From Pseudoalteromonas peptidolytica (GTDB lineage: Bacteria > Pseudomonadota > Gammaproteobacteria > Enterobacterales > Alteromonadaceae), in NCBI RefSeq assembly GCF_012641745.1, contig NZ_WEHZ01000012.1, forward strand, positions 1 through 64,000: a stretch of DNA of 64,000 bases. The letters are read 5' to 3'. Position numbers and translations under genes: made by a program. The notes under the pieces are model-generated. The model worked only from the letters and a program-made list of their open reading frames with translations, was not told the DNA's origin and made no database searches. Within the stretch, counting starts at the first letter, position 1. Every line of letters starts with the position of its first letter. Below are positions 53,696-63,760 of the stretch, piece by piece.

Positions 53696-55606
53696 TTAAA
53701 GGTGTTTTTTAAGAAAGTCGAGATAGGCTTGAGAGGCCTCAATACGATTTTCCTTTTTCGAGAATCCGTGTCCTTCATCTTCAAACAAGACGTATTTGAC
53801 CGGTACATTGTTTGAGCGAACTGCTTCTACTAATTCATCGCTTTCAACTTGCAGTACTCGGGGGTCGTTTGCACCTTGTACCACCATCAGTGGTTTAGTG
53901 ATATTTTTAGCATGGAAAAGCGGTGATATACGATGCAAACGTTCCTTATCGGTAGCTGGATCGCCTAGCTCATCATACAGTGACTTGCGATATGCCTCCC
54001 ACCAAGCAGGAATAGATTCAAGAGTTCTGACCCAGTTAGTTACACCAAAGATATTGATCCCAAGCTTAAACTCTTCCGGCTCGAATGCCAATGCCGCAGC
54101 TGTCATATAGCCACCATAGCTTCCACCCATGATGCCGATGCGGTCAGCATCGACCCAGTCCAGTTGTTGTAGGTATTTTTTACTCCAAACGATATCTTGT
54201 AAATCATCTTCGCCATGACGCTTGTCATCTAAGTGGAAGAAGGTTTTACCGTAGCCAGAGCTACCTCGGTTGTTTACGGCAAAAATGGCATATCCTTGGT
54301 TAACTAAGTGCTGAGTAAGTGCACTATAACCTGTCATGCTCTGGCCTCCAGGGCCGCCATGAACGAATACAAGTGCCGGTACCTTATTTGTTGAGCTTGC
54401 GAGTTTTGGTTTATAAAGTACTCCAGGGATCTCCAAACCATCAAAACTGTTAAAGCGAGCGATAGTGCTTTCGACCAGGTGGTCAGTATTGATTTTTTCA
54501 CTTAACGTCGAGGTGAGTTGCTTAACTTTGTCACTTCCAACCTGCCATACGTACAAGTTATTTGGTGATGTATCTGAATTTAAATAAAAAGTCATCAGCT
54601 TTTCGTCATCAGAGAAGTTAACACTGTTTATGCTACCAGCTGGGAGCTTGGGTAAATTGATATCCTTGCCTGTTTTCAGGTCGGTGATCGTCACTTTAAT
54701 ACTGGAGTCTTCGTTTACACCCACTACGCGGTAGCGGTTGGAATCGGAGAAATACAAAAATCGTACGTCCCAATTTTTTACGATGTAGGGTGTGTGTTTA
54801 CCTGTCGCGATTTCATAACGCCAACTTTGAGAGAACTCACCATGGGCATCAGTGCTGTAGTATAAATACTTGTCGTCCTTAGAAAATGCTGAAGCGAAAA
54901 AGTTTGCCTCGTGCTCCACGTTTGAGATCTCAACGAGTGGGGCATCTGGGTTATGTAAATCGAGTAAGAATAGGTCGCTGTCTTTATTACCTTGGGCATT
55001 GACAAGTGCAAGGTAGCGGTCCGTCTCACTCATTTTTTGGACATTTAAGTTTTTGTCATTTTTATAGATAAGTTCACTTTCGTAAGTGCTGGCATCAAAG
55101 CGATATAGATCCATAAAGCGTTCATCGCGCTTATTACTTAACACAAAAAATGCGCTGTTATCCTCAGAGAAGCCGACAAAACCTGCTCTGACCTTTTCTC
55201 CTGGTGTGAGGTCTTTAACATTGCCATTTTCGTCACGGACAAAGAGATGAAATCGTTCATTACCGCCGCCGTCTCGGGTGAATAAGATACGGGGATCGCT
55301 GGGAAAGTATCCAACTGGATAGGTTGAGTCTGCGGCATCGGTTATTTGTGTTCTTTTGCCTGTTTTAACATCAACTTCATAGAGGTTAAATATGCCTGAC
55401 TCATCAGAGGCCACCAAGATTTTCTTTGCATCAGGGCGAAACGCATTACCTTGAATATCTGTGGTGTCAAAAAATGTTTCTGCCGAATACGTTTTAAAGT
55501 CAGAGATAGCTTGAGTAGTTTGCGGTGGATTAACTTGTTGACTGGTTTGATTGCATGCTGTGAGTGACGCGAGCAACGCACATGCTAGGAGTGATTTTTT
55601 AAACAT
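53696..55606 (-). CDS. S9 prolyl-oligopeptidase-family lipoprotein peptidase
   Basis: 636 residues from ATG 55606, chosen because AGGGAAATT precedes it and it starts a signal peptide ending in LTAC (Cys18); ATG 55645 adds 13 polar residues. Residues about 45-370 form a beta-propeller (DPRILFTRDGGGNERFHLFV and similar strands), and about 390-636 an alpha/beta hydrolase: PALVFVHGGPGGQSMTGYSA, nucleophile Ser in GIMGGSYGGYMTAA, Asp in VVQGANDPRV, His in FEDEGHGFSKKENR. This is the S9C dipeptidyl/acylaminoacyl peptidase class. It is probably periplasmic and lipid-anchored, clipping peptides that enter from outside. It is a single gene. Confidence 0.92.
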   Translation of the reverse strand: MFKKSLLACALLASLTACNQTSQQVNPPQTTQAISDFKTYSAETFFDTTDIQGNAFRPDAKKILVASDESGIFNLYEVDVKTGKRTQITDAADSTYPVGYFPSDPRILFTRDGGGNERFHLFVRDENGNVKDLTPGEKVRAGFVGFSEDNSAFFVLSNKRDERFMDLYRFDASTYESELIYKNDKNLNVQKMSETDRYLALVNAQGNKDSDLFLLDLHNPDAPLVEISNVEHEANFFASAFSKDDKYLYYSTDAHGEFSQSWRYEIATGKHTPYIVKNWDVRFLYFSDSNRYRVVGVNEDSSIKVTITDLKTGKDINLPKLPAGSINSVNFSDDEKLMTFYLNSDTSPNNLYVWQVGSDKVKQLTSTLSEKINTDHLVESTIARFNSFDGLEIPGVLYKPKLASSTNKVPALVFVHGGPGGQSMTGYSALTQHLVNQGYAIFAVNNRGSSGYGKTFFHLDDKRHGEDDLQDIVWSKKYLQQLDWVDADRIGIMGGSYGGYMTAAALAFEPEEFKLGINIFGVTNWVRTLESIPAWWEAYRKSLYDELGDPATDKERLHRISPLFHAKNITKPLMVVQGANDPRVLQVESDELVEAVRSNNVPVKYVLFEDEGHGFSKKENRIEASQAYLDFLKKHL

Positions 55607-55707
55607 AATTTCCCTGCTTTCGTTATTGTTATTGATTTCTAGCATATAACGATAGAAATCAATGGCAAGCGTCTCACCGAGGATTTATGTAAACCAATGT
55701 AGGGTTG

Positions 55708-55747
55708 GTATGTGATTGGCTTTCCAGTCAAAAGGCCAATCACATAC
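55708..55747 (-). terminator. 13-bp hairpin downstream of katG
   Basis: GTATGTGATTGGC (55708-55720) pairs perfectly with GCCAATCACATAC (55735-55747) around a 14-base loop, about 20 bases past the katG stop. No T run follows on the minus strand. It may stabilise the katG mRNA end. Confidence 0.5.
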
Positions 55748-55765
55748 TAAGTTTAGGGGGAGTAA

Positions 55766-57994
<2,229 letters not shown>

Positions 57995-58077
57995 TTAGCG
58001 ACAGGGTGTGGGCACTCACTGTTTTAAAATCAAGCAAAACTGTACTAACTGTATGCCCCAAACCTACGGCAAGCGGT

Positions 58078-58126
58078 ATACCAAGTTACTCCTTCCAATT
58101 GCGCAAGTATCAAGAGTAATTGGTAT
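58078..58126 (+). repeat. Internally deleted ATACCAATT-family element (49 bp)
   Basis: ATACCAAGTTACTCCTTCCA then ATTGCGCAAGTATCAAGAGT and AATTGGTAT. The middle resembles CTCCTTCAAATTGAGCAAGT of the full element's right end, and a complementary terminus opens it. As with 17591-17640, only the ends remain. Confidence 0.55.
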
Positions 58127-58202
58127 TTCTTGGATTGGTATACAGCATAAAGGTAGTTCTGCTTGGATGCTTTTACCAGTATCTAGAGGGATTTGGGTAT
58201 CT

Positions 58203-58233
58203 CCATGCTTTTGCAATAATTGCAAAAGCATGG
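58203..58233. other. 31-base palindrome with 14-bp perfect arms
   Basis: CCATGCTTTTGCAA (58203-58216), loop TAA, TTGCAAAAGCATGG (58220-58233). It is about 40 bases beyond the PepSY gene end on the minus strand but has no T run, so it is not a classic terminator. It could be an mRNA end hairpin, a protein-binding site or a transposon-related hairpin. Confidence 0.5.
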
Positions 58234-58270
58234 GTGAAGGTGTGTTACCAACAGCAAAGGTCAACAGACC

Positions 58271-59863
58271 CTAGTTTATCACTTGCTGAGAGTGGGTATG
58301 AGGTGTCGTTTGTGTGTTTGTAGCTGTGGTATTTATCCGTGAGATTGTTTTCCAACAAATTAAGGTCATTAATGTTAAAAGTGCGATGACTACAGCAAAA
58401 TCAAAACGTGTTGTGGGGGGAAGCGCATCAAATTGTGTTATCAATGAGACCAGATTGATTATTGCTGTGATGCAAAATGTAATGCAGCTAAGACCGAGCA
58501 ATACTTTGCTATATGACAGCACCTGCTTAGCGAATTGACTGCTGAGCAATGCAAATATAAATGCTGAAAACATAGAAAACTTCACGGTTTCCAATTTATC
58601 AATATGACTTACTGGGAGTGCTGTAGTAAGTGCAAATCCAACGCTTATGGCTAATAACACGCCAATAAAAGCGCCACTGGTTAAGCGCTTAACAAAAAGC
58701 AAACTCCTTGGACTTTGCTTGCGCTGTTTGGCTCGTTTGTCTATCCACATCAGATTCCCACTGACGATTAAATAAGCGGTGGCAAGGCCAAGGCATAAGA
58801 AAGCTAAACGCATGCCATAGCCTGCAAAATCACCAAAATGTAGACTTGCTATCGTTGATAGCCCAGCACGGACGGCATTGTCGTAATTGTTTTCTGTGAG
58901 GTAAATTTGTGATTGGTCAGCAAGTTTATATTGCACTTCGTTGTAGTTAGAGAAGGCGTCATTGCTCTTTGCACTAATACTAACTACCGCATTTTTATCA
59001 CCAAAATGGGTGATTTCAACGGAGGTGATTGTCACATCTCCAAAGGTGTTGAGTGCTTTTTCACGCAGCGTATCAATGCCTGTCATCGTAGCTGATTGCT
59101 CGACGGCCTCGACGGTTGGCTCGTTGAACCCAGCCGCTTGCAGCAGTGCTGTTTGGTTGCCTCCATATAGCAACACCGCATAGGAGATCTGATAGATAAT
59201 CACTAAATTAAATACCAGACCGGTAAATGCGTACATTATATGAAATGGCAACCCCATGGTGCCAATCAAGTTGTGTGCATCAAGCCACTTGTCTTTCTTG
59301 CCTTCAGTTCGATATTGAAAAAAGTTTTTAGCAATTTTACGCCAATGGATAACAAGGCCGCTTAAGATAGCAACAAAGAAGCATAAAGTGATCACGCCAA
59401 CAAAGTACAGACCTATCCGACCAAGCCCTAAATCATAGTGGAGCTGATATAAAAATGTGGCAAACTCAAATGTATCGGCGTCTGCAAGTACGGCTCCAGA
59501 GCTTGGCGAGAGAAGTAGGTGGCGATCTTGGTGGTCTTCACCTGTTACTGGGTGTGGCTCATCCAAATGGGTAGCAAAATAAACTTCAATAAATGGGTTA
59601 TGTTCACTTGGTTCACGCATGAAAAAGCTATGATGCGTATCGATATTATATTGCTGTTGCAAGCTTGAAATAGCTTTATCATAAGAAATAGACTCTTCTG
59701 CGGAGGCTGATTTTACTGCCAGTTGAGCTCGCTCCCACCCGTTTATATTGTCTCTAAAGAGGCTAAGAGAACCGGTAATAAATACGATAAACAGTACCGT
59801 TGAAATAATCAGTCCTATCCAAGCGTGCGCCTCAGTCAACGATTTTAGCGTTTGATTTTTCAT
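58271..59863 (-). CDS. PepSY-associated inner-membrane protein (iron-regulated family)
   Basis: 530 residues. Helices at about 12-35 (EAHAWIGLIISTVLFIVFIT), 145-170, 200-225 (IGTMGLPFHIMYAFTGLVFN), 345-370, and four more at the C-terminus (GAFIGVLLAISVGFALTTAL onward). Periplasmic PepSY-type segments lie between. The opening SLTEAHAWIGL and the HAxNLIG...PFHIMY motif are typical of PepSY_TM proteins that sit beside TonB siderophore receptors. Such proteins have been linked to siderophore reduction in the periplasm. It follows DUF3649 and DUF3325 genes with a 3-base gap, an operon controlled by Fur-type sites near 60430-60515. No TonB receptor is in the window. Confidence 0.93.
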   Translation of the reverse strand: MKNQTLKSLTEAHAWIGLIISTVLFIVFITGSLSLFRDNINGWERAQLAVKSASAEESISYDKAISSLQQQYNIDTHHSFFMREPSEHNPFIEVYFATHLDEPHPVTGEDHQDRHLLLSPSSGAVLADADTFEFATFLYQLHYDLGLGRIGLYFVGVITLCFFVAILSGLVIHWRKIAKNFFQYRTEGKKDKWLDAHNLIGTMGLPFHIMYAFTGLVFNLVIIYQISYAVLLYGGNQTALLQAAGFNEPTVEAVEQSATMTGIDTLREKALNTFGDVTITSVEITHFGDKNAVVSISAKSNDAFSNYNEVQYKLADQSQIYLTENNYDNAVRAGLSTIASLHFGDFAGYGMRLAFLCLGLATAYLIVSGNLMWIDKRAKQRKQSPRSLLFVKRLTSGAFIGVLLAISVGFALTTALPVSHIDKLETVKFSMFSAFIFALLSSQFAKQVLSYSKVLLGLSCITFCITAIINLVSLITQFDALPPTTRFDFAVVIALLTLMTLICWKTISRINTTATNTQTTPHTHSQQVIN

Positions 59864-59866
59864 GTT

Positions 59867-60121
59867 TTATCTCATTAACAGTAGTGCAGAGTTGAGGAGT
59901 ATCGAAGGGATCAAAATAGTAAATAAACGCTTACTTGCAGCCCCTGCGGTGGTAAAAGCATAGCTCCATGTCATCACGCCAGCCCAAATAGGAAAAGCAA
60001 GAATAAGGCCTAGCATAAGCTTAGCGGCTTCAGAAAACGGCAAAAGTAAATTCAAGTTTAAAACTAAAGAGATAGACAGTAGCAGCCCGAGAAAAAATCC
60101 AAGTAAAGTTTTAGGCCACAT
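59867..60121 (-). CDS. DUF3649-like small membrane protein
   Basis: 84 residues with three hydrophobic helices: LGFFLGLLLSISLVLNLNLL, AAKLMLGLILAFPIWAGVMT and LFTILIPSILLNSALLLM. Position between a DUF3325-like gene and a PepSY_TM gene is the standard order for DUF3649 in siderophore-linked operons, and the AFPIWAGVMTWSYAFTT block fits that family. Its ATG overlaps the previous gene by 11 bases. Function is unknown; probably a subunit working with the PepSY protein. Confidence 0.8.
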   Translation of the reverse strand: MWPKTLLGFFLGLLLSISLVLNLNLLLPFSEAAKLMLGLILAFPIWAGVMTWSYAFTTAGAASKRLFTILIPSILLNSALLLMR

Positions 60122-60431
60122 ATGCTATGCCTCCCAATAACAATGAAAAAGCACAAACCATTGTGGCGGTCAGATAAAAGCGTCTTTTTGGATAAGCACT
60201 AAGCAGAGTGACCGACACTAACGACGACATCAGCACAACGACGACAGCAAGCATTGCTGAAACGATGGGAAATTGTAGCGTTAAAATATAAAAACCAGAT
60301 AAAATCAGTAGGGCTGCGATAGCATAGCTCGGTGAGCGCTTTAGCGAAGTTGCCAAGTAGCGCTGTTTTGGACTCGCGAAGTAGAGTAAGGTTGTTGCAA
60401 ACCAAATTGGTATAATTGAGAAAAAGCTCAT
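60111..60431 (-). CDS. DUF3325-like small membrane protein
   Basis: 106 residues from ATG 60431 (an ATG at 60446 is possible). The longer GTG start at 60485 lies upstream of the promoter -10 element, so it cannot be the main start. Three hydrophobic helices: FSIIPIWFATTLLYF, SYAIAALLILSGFYILTLQF, and VVVVLMSSLVSVTLLSAYPK then FYLTATMVCAFSLLLGGIAY. The pattern LLYFASPKQRYLATSLKRSP resembles DUF3325 openings. No ribosome site precedes either start, which suggests weak or leaderless-like initiation. First gene of the iron-type operon. Confidence 0.75.
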   Translation of the reverse strand: MSFFSIIPIWFATTLLYFASPKQRYLATSLKRSPSYAIAALLILSGFYILTLQFPIVSAMLAVVVVLMSSLVSVTLLSAYPKRRFYLTATMVCAFSLLLGGIAYVA

Positions 60432-60515
60432 GATGCTGATAATCATTATTGTTTGCAATTGATTGTAATGATTATGGGTAGGCACTGCAAGAGGGAGAGT
60501 GATAATTGTTATTTG
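60432..60515 (-). promoter_or_regulatory. Fur-type control region of the PepSY operon
   Basis: A promoter with -35 TTGCAG (60490-60485 on the minus strand), 17-base spacer and -10 TACAAT (60467-60462). Three Fur-box-like sequences surround it: TGATAATCATTATTG (60437-60451, 13 of 15 of the 7-1-7 consensus), TTGTAATGATTATGG (60463-60477) overlapping the -10, and TGATAATTGTTATTT (60500-60514). This arrangement predicts repression by Fe-Fur. Confidence 0.65.
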
Positions 60516-60709
60516 CGAGATGCGAGATTAACTATTCGCCCTTTACAAACTCTATAGCTTCATGTTGGTGAGGGGGTAACTCTCATCTACACCATAAGCT
60601 CTAGCAGCTTGTTCCAATAGTAGTCAAGAAGGCTTAGTGGTGTATTTGCCGAGTAAAGCCGTGCGGCTAATGACAAGAAAGCACGGCTTTTGATTGTGAA
60701 TTAGCTTTT
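60515..60709. other. Unassigned intergenic stretch
   Basis: Between the Fur-type region and the repeat at 60710. It contains a GCCGTGCGG...GCACGGC hairpin near 60659-60687 (AGCCGTGC with GCACGGCT, followed by TTTTG) that may terminate plus-strand reading. No gene seen. Confidence 0.35.
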
Positions 60710-60919
60710 ATACCAATTTGCTTAATTAAGTGGTCTATTTTGAGGCGAGAAAATCTTGTCGATAACTCCGCTAACGCGTCCTGCTATCGCTAAGGTACCT
60801 ACATCCATATAGGCAAGGCAAAAATTTTGCTATTTAGTTGTTCTAAATGAGAAATTTTTAACGCTGTTAGCGTCAGATTTATTCCTTCAAATTGAGCAAG
60901 TATTAAGTCAAATTGGTAT
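60710..60919 (+). repeat. ATACCAATT-ended interspersed element abutting azurin
   Basis: ATACCAATTTGCTTAATTAA opens it and GTATTAAGTCAAATTGGTAT closes it; 210 bp, highly similar to the copy at 31474 in the same orientation. Its last base is shared with the azurin stop codon (60919-60921), so it inserted right at the gene's end and replaced the native 3' region. Confidence 0.87.
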
Positions 60920-61374
60920 TAGATAAGTGAGAAGCTACCTTGCATGATGGCAAAGTGGCCAGGGAATGAGCAAAAGAACCGATAGTCTTCACCCTTTTTT
61001 AAGCGTTCAGTCGAAAACGTGACCGTAGTTTGTTCGCCACCACCAATGACTTTACTGACCGCATATACGCGATCATCACCTGGTTTAACATAACTATTGC
61101 TTGCACCTGCGGTCATGCCGTCTGTGGCGACTGCTTGCACATCTGCTGCCTTACTCAACACCCAATTATGCCCCATAGTTGTTGCTGGTAACTTTCCTGT
61201 GTGTTTTAAAGTGAGAGACACTTCTTTACAGCTGCTTGGAGCGCTAAGCGCCTTTGCTGAAAATTGCATCATGTCATTTGCTTCAATAGTCAGTGCGCAT
61301 TCATTGGCTGAGGCCGCTTTTGATAATGTTCCCGCCGCAAGAGAAATCAAAAGTACAGAAAAAAGGTGTTTCAT
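60919..61374 (-). CDS. azu: Azurin, periplasmic type-1 copper protein
   Basis: 151 residues with a signal peptide cut near ASA-NECA. Copper ligands are visible: Gly-His in TTMGHNWVLSKAADVQAVAT, and Cys, His and Met in FFCSFPGHFAIMQG. The mature N-terminus ECALTIEANDMMQFSAKAL and VSLTLKHTGKLPATTMGHNW are azurin hallmarks. It shuttles electrons in the periplasm, for example to nitrite reductase or peroxidase. AGGAG precedes the ATG. Its promoter has an FNR-type box, which fits low-oxygen expression. The stop codon overlaps a dispersed repeat. Confidence 0.96.
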   Translation of the reverse strand: MKHLFSVLLISLAAGTLSKAASANECALTIEANDMMQFSAKALSAPSSCKEVSLTLKHTGKLPATTMGHNWVLSKAADVQAVATDGMTAGASNSYVKPGDDRVYAVSKVIGGGEQTTVTFSTERLKKGEDYRFFCSFPGHFAIMQGSFSLI

Positions 61375-61403
61375 AATTTAACTCCTAAATAAAAATCATT
61401 TTT

Positions 61404-61446
61404 ATTATCAAATGTACGTTATTGTTTGTAAATGGATCAAGATCAA
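61404..61446 (-). promoter_or_regulatory. FNR-type promoter of the azurin gene
   Basis: On the minus strand TTGATCTTGATCCA (61446-61433) matches TTGAT-N4-ATCAA at 8 of 10 positions. GATAAT (61409-61404) is a good -10. The deduced start point is near 61397, placing the box centre at about -42, the class II FNR position (-41.5). The box is also 53-66 bases before the porin start on the plus strand. Confidence 0.6.
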
Positions 61447-61498
61447 AAAAACTGTTCTATGCTTGATGCTAATACGGAACTTAGCAATGGAATCGATC

Positions 61499-62173
61499 AT
61501 GAATAAATATTGGCTTGTACCACTTTTACTCAGTCCACTACTTGCAAATGCTGATGCCTCTTCAACCATTACATTGGCTTCGGATTACTTGTTCAATGGG
61601 GTAAGTCAAAGTAAAGAAGACGAAGTAATACAGGTCAGTTTAGATTGGCTTGGCGATACTGGGTGGTACGCAGGGGGCTGGGTTTCAAAGGTCGATTTTG
61701 GTGATGGCACTGACTTTGAAGGAGATATTTATGGAGGGTATAAATTTACACTAGTTAACAACGTAACATTAGATATTGGTGTTTCTCAATATACCTACCA
61801 TGGCGATGACGTGAGTTCAGAATACAATTATGCTGAAGCTTACGCCAAGCTTGGTTATGGCCATACCAGCTTGAATTTTTGGTATGCGTGGGATTACTTT
61901 GGTACCGGTGCAGGGCACGGTATTGTCATGTTAACTCACACCGTTGTACTCGACGATAACTGGTCTATCACACTAGGAGTTGACCATTCTATGAGCTTTG
62001 ACAGTGATAAGTTTGAATGGGAATCTGAGGATGATGACTACACACATTGGCATTTAACTGGAACATACGCGATACACAGCTGGAGCATGTCATTAGGATA
62101 CGAAAGTAATGATATTGACAGCTACGCCGACTCTACATTTTTACTATCAATTTCAACAGTGATTGATTGGTAA
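61499..62173 (+). CDS. TorF-family putative outer-membrane porin (Gcw_chp)
   Basis: 224 residues from ATG 61499, chosen because it opens a signal peptide (YWLVPLLLSPLLANA-DASS) with TGGA nine bases upstream. The mature part is beta-strand-rich with alternating hydrophobic residues: ITLASDYLFNGVSQSKEDEV, WYAGGWVSKVDFGDGTDFEG, DIYGGYKFTLVNNVTLDIGV, TYHGDDVSSEYNYAEAYAKL, SLNFWYAWDYF, and the closing TFLLSISTVIDW ending in the aromatic residue typical of outer-membrane barrels. The SDYLFNG(I/V)SQS opening is the hallmark of this family. It probably serves as a diffusion or adhesion barrel. It shares its promoter gap with azurin. Confidence 0.9.
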   Translation: MNKYWLVPLLLSPLLANADASSTITLASDYLFNGVSQSKEDEVIQVSLDWLGDTGWYAGGWVSKVDFGDGTDFEGDIYGGYKFTLVNNVTLDIGVSQYTYHGDDVSSEYNYAEAYAKLGYGHTSLNFWYAWDYFGTGAGHGIVMLTHTVVLDDNWSITLGVDHSMSFDSDKFEWESEDDDYTHWHLTGTYAIHSWSMSLGYESNDIDSYADSTFLLSISTVIDW

Positions 62174-62329
62174 TTTAACTTTTAATTTAAATTTTATTAA
62201 CTTTTGTATTGATTTTAGCTGCAAATTGTACTTTTATATAATAGTGCAATTAACGTCACTAGGGGGCTTTTTTATGGTGCCTGACAAGTGACGCGTATAA
62301 GAACAACATATACGCTGTGGAGCTGAAAT

Positions 62330-62749
62330 ATGAAGGATTCGATAAAATTAACAGCACTGTCTCTTGCGATTTTCTCCCGTTTTAGTTTTTCTAGCCCTCT
62401 AGAATTTGCGGGGGGAGCAGACATGTCAAAATTGATAGATGTACAGCATATCTTACCCAATTTGAATGAGTATTGTAGTGATGTCATCACGCTCAAAGGT
62501 GTCGTGACCAGTGTGTGCAAAAAGTTAGGTTGCTGGATGACGTTACAAGTTGCCGACGGTCTTGATGTGAATATTCAGGTGGAACAAGGTGATATGGTTT
62601 TCCCTACCGCTGCAATTGGGCGTGAAGCCCATGTTACTGGGCGCTTTACCCGCGTTGAGCAAGCCGCGCAGCCGCAACTAGAGCTACGCGCTGAGCAGAG
62701 CGTATTAATGCAGCTGGGATTTGAGCCCACCGCAGTGACTATTTCTTAG
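62330..62749 (+). CDS. DUF4920-like periplasmic protein
   Basis: 139 residues; GTGGAG precedes the ATG by seven bases. A short signal-like segment (SIKLTALSLAIFSRFSFSS) is followed by an OB-like domain: ITLKGVVTSVCKKLGCWMTL with a CxxxxxC pair, VEQGDMVFPTAAIGREAHVT and GRFTRVEQ. The C.K.GCWM core and the F.P....G closing match DUF4920, found in secreted proteins with possible metal binding. It is convergent with azlD. Confidence 0.82.
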   Translation: MKDSIKLTALSLAIFSRFSFSSPLEFAGGADMSKLIDVQHILPNLNEYCSDVITLKGVVTSVCKKLGCWMTLQVADGLDVNIQVEQGDMVFPTAAIGREAHVTGRFTRVEQAAQPQLELRAEQSVLMQLGFEPTAVTIS

Positions 62750-62778
62750 CACACCATTGGCTAAACATCAGACGGGTG

Positions 62779-63078
62779 TTAATACAGTAGATAGAAGAGT
62801 ACAAGGCTACCAAGCGTGGTGATATATAAGTTTTTAAACCGATATGCGAGTATCACAGCAAAGGTTGCAGCGATTAGGTAAGGATTATGTACGCTCAGTG
62901 CGAGTTGTTCATCTTGAATAAACACAATGGGTACCCAAATTGCGGTGAGTACACACGGAGCGCTAAAGCTTAAAAATCGCTGCAATTTAGGTCCGATAGT
63001 AAAGGGCAGCTGCTTTGCGAGAAATAAATATCGTGTCGCGAATGTGACGCAGGCCATTGCTAAAATCGTTGTTATCAT
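62779..63078 (-). CDS. azlD: AzlD-like branched-chain amino-acid exporter subunit
   Basis: 99 residues with three to four helices: TTILAMACVTFATRYLFLAK, LSFSAPCVLTAIWVPIVFIQ, and LIAATFAVILAYRFKNLYIT then LGSLVLFYLLY. Length and FSAPCVLTAIWVPIV match AzlD. It overlaps azlC by four bases, translation-coupled. AzlCD exports branched-chain amino acids such as leucine analogues in Bacillus. Confidence 0.9.
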   Translation of the reverse strand: MITTILAMACVTFATRYLFLAKQLPFTIGPKLQRFLSFSAPCVLTAIWVPIVFIQDEQLALSVHNPYLIAATFAVILAYRFKNLYITTLGSLVLFYLLY

Positions 63079-63758
63079 GTGCGCTCCTTGTAACTTTGTA
63101 GCAAATATCCAACGGTCATGCCAAGTAACGCTGATGCGATTAACCCAAACTCAAAGTGGACTAGCTTAAATATCAGAATACTGATGGCAGAGCAGATACA
63201 GGCGCATAAAATAGGCACTGTGGTAATGCTTGGTATAACCAGCGCGATGAATATTGCTGCAATAGCAAAATCTAACCCCAAATTGGTCAAATCTGGTAAG
63301 AACTGACCTGCAATAATGCCAATGAGTGTCCAAAGGTTCCAAGCGACATAAAAGCTTCCGCCAGCAACCAGAGCATAAAGCAGCCTGAGTTTCCCCTGAT
63401 ATGCGCGATGGTGGTGAGAAAATGCAAACAGTTCATCGGTTAGAAAAAATGCTATAGAACTTCGCCATTTGAGTGGCTTATCTACCATCTTATTGCGAAT
63501 AGCAAGACCATACAGCAAGTGTCGAGCACTAATGATAAATGTGGTGATGAGCAAGGTGATCAAAGCGGTATCTTTTGCAATAAGCTCTATTGCCACCAAC
63601 TGCGCAGAGCCGGCAAAAACGAGTAAAGACATAAGCTGCGCTTCTAATGGCGTAAAACCATTTTGTACGGCCAGAGAGCCACATAATATTCCCCATGGGA
63701 GCACTGCTAGGTTGAGCGGTAGCATATCCCAAAAGCCCTTGTATACTGCAACTTTCAT
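63075..63758 (-). CDS. azlC: AzlC-like branched-chain amino-acid exporter subunit
   Basis: 227 residues; the opening GFWDMLPLNLAVLPWGILCG, FTPLEAQLMSLLVFAGSAQL and ARHLLYGLAIRNK are the AzlC hallmarks (GSAQ..AI and RH.LYG). About seven membrane helices. It forms the exporter with AzlD. The AraC regulator gene ends three bases upstream on the same strand, so the regulator and exporter form one operon. Confidence 0.93.
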   Translation of the reverse strand: MKVAVYKGFWDMLPLNLAVLPWGILCGSLAVQNGFTPLEAQLMSLLVFAGSAQLVAIELIAKDTALITLLITTFIISARHLLYGLAIRNKMVDKPLKWRSSIAFFLTDELFAFSHHHRAYQGKLRLLYALVAGGSFYVAWNLWTLIGIIAGQFLPDLTNLGLDFAIAAIFIALVIPSITTVPILCACICSAISILIFKLVHFEFGLIASALLGMTVGYLLQSYKERT

Positions 63759-63760
63759 GG

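Noticed and set aside
55607..55645. Longer start of the S9 peptidase
   Set aside because: The ATG at 55606 has AGGGA upstream and opens a proper lipoprotein signal; the longer version puts polar residues ahead of it.
58008..58323. Small frames between katG and the PepSY gene as genes
   Set aside because: They cross the repeat remnant and the 31-base palindrome, overlap each other on both strands and lack ribosome sites.
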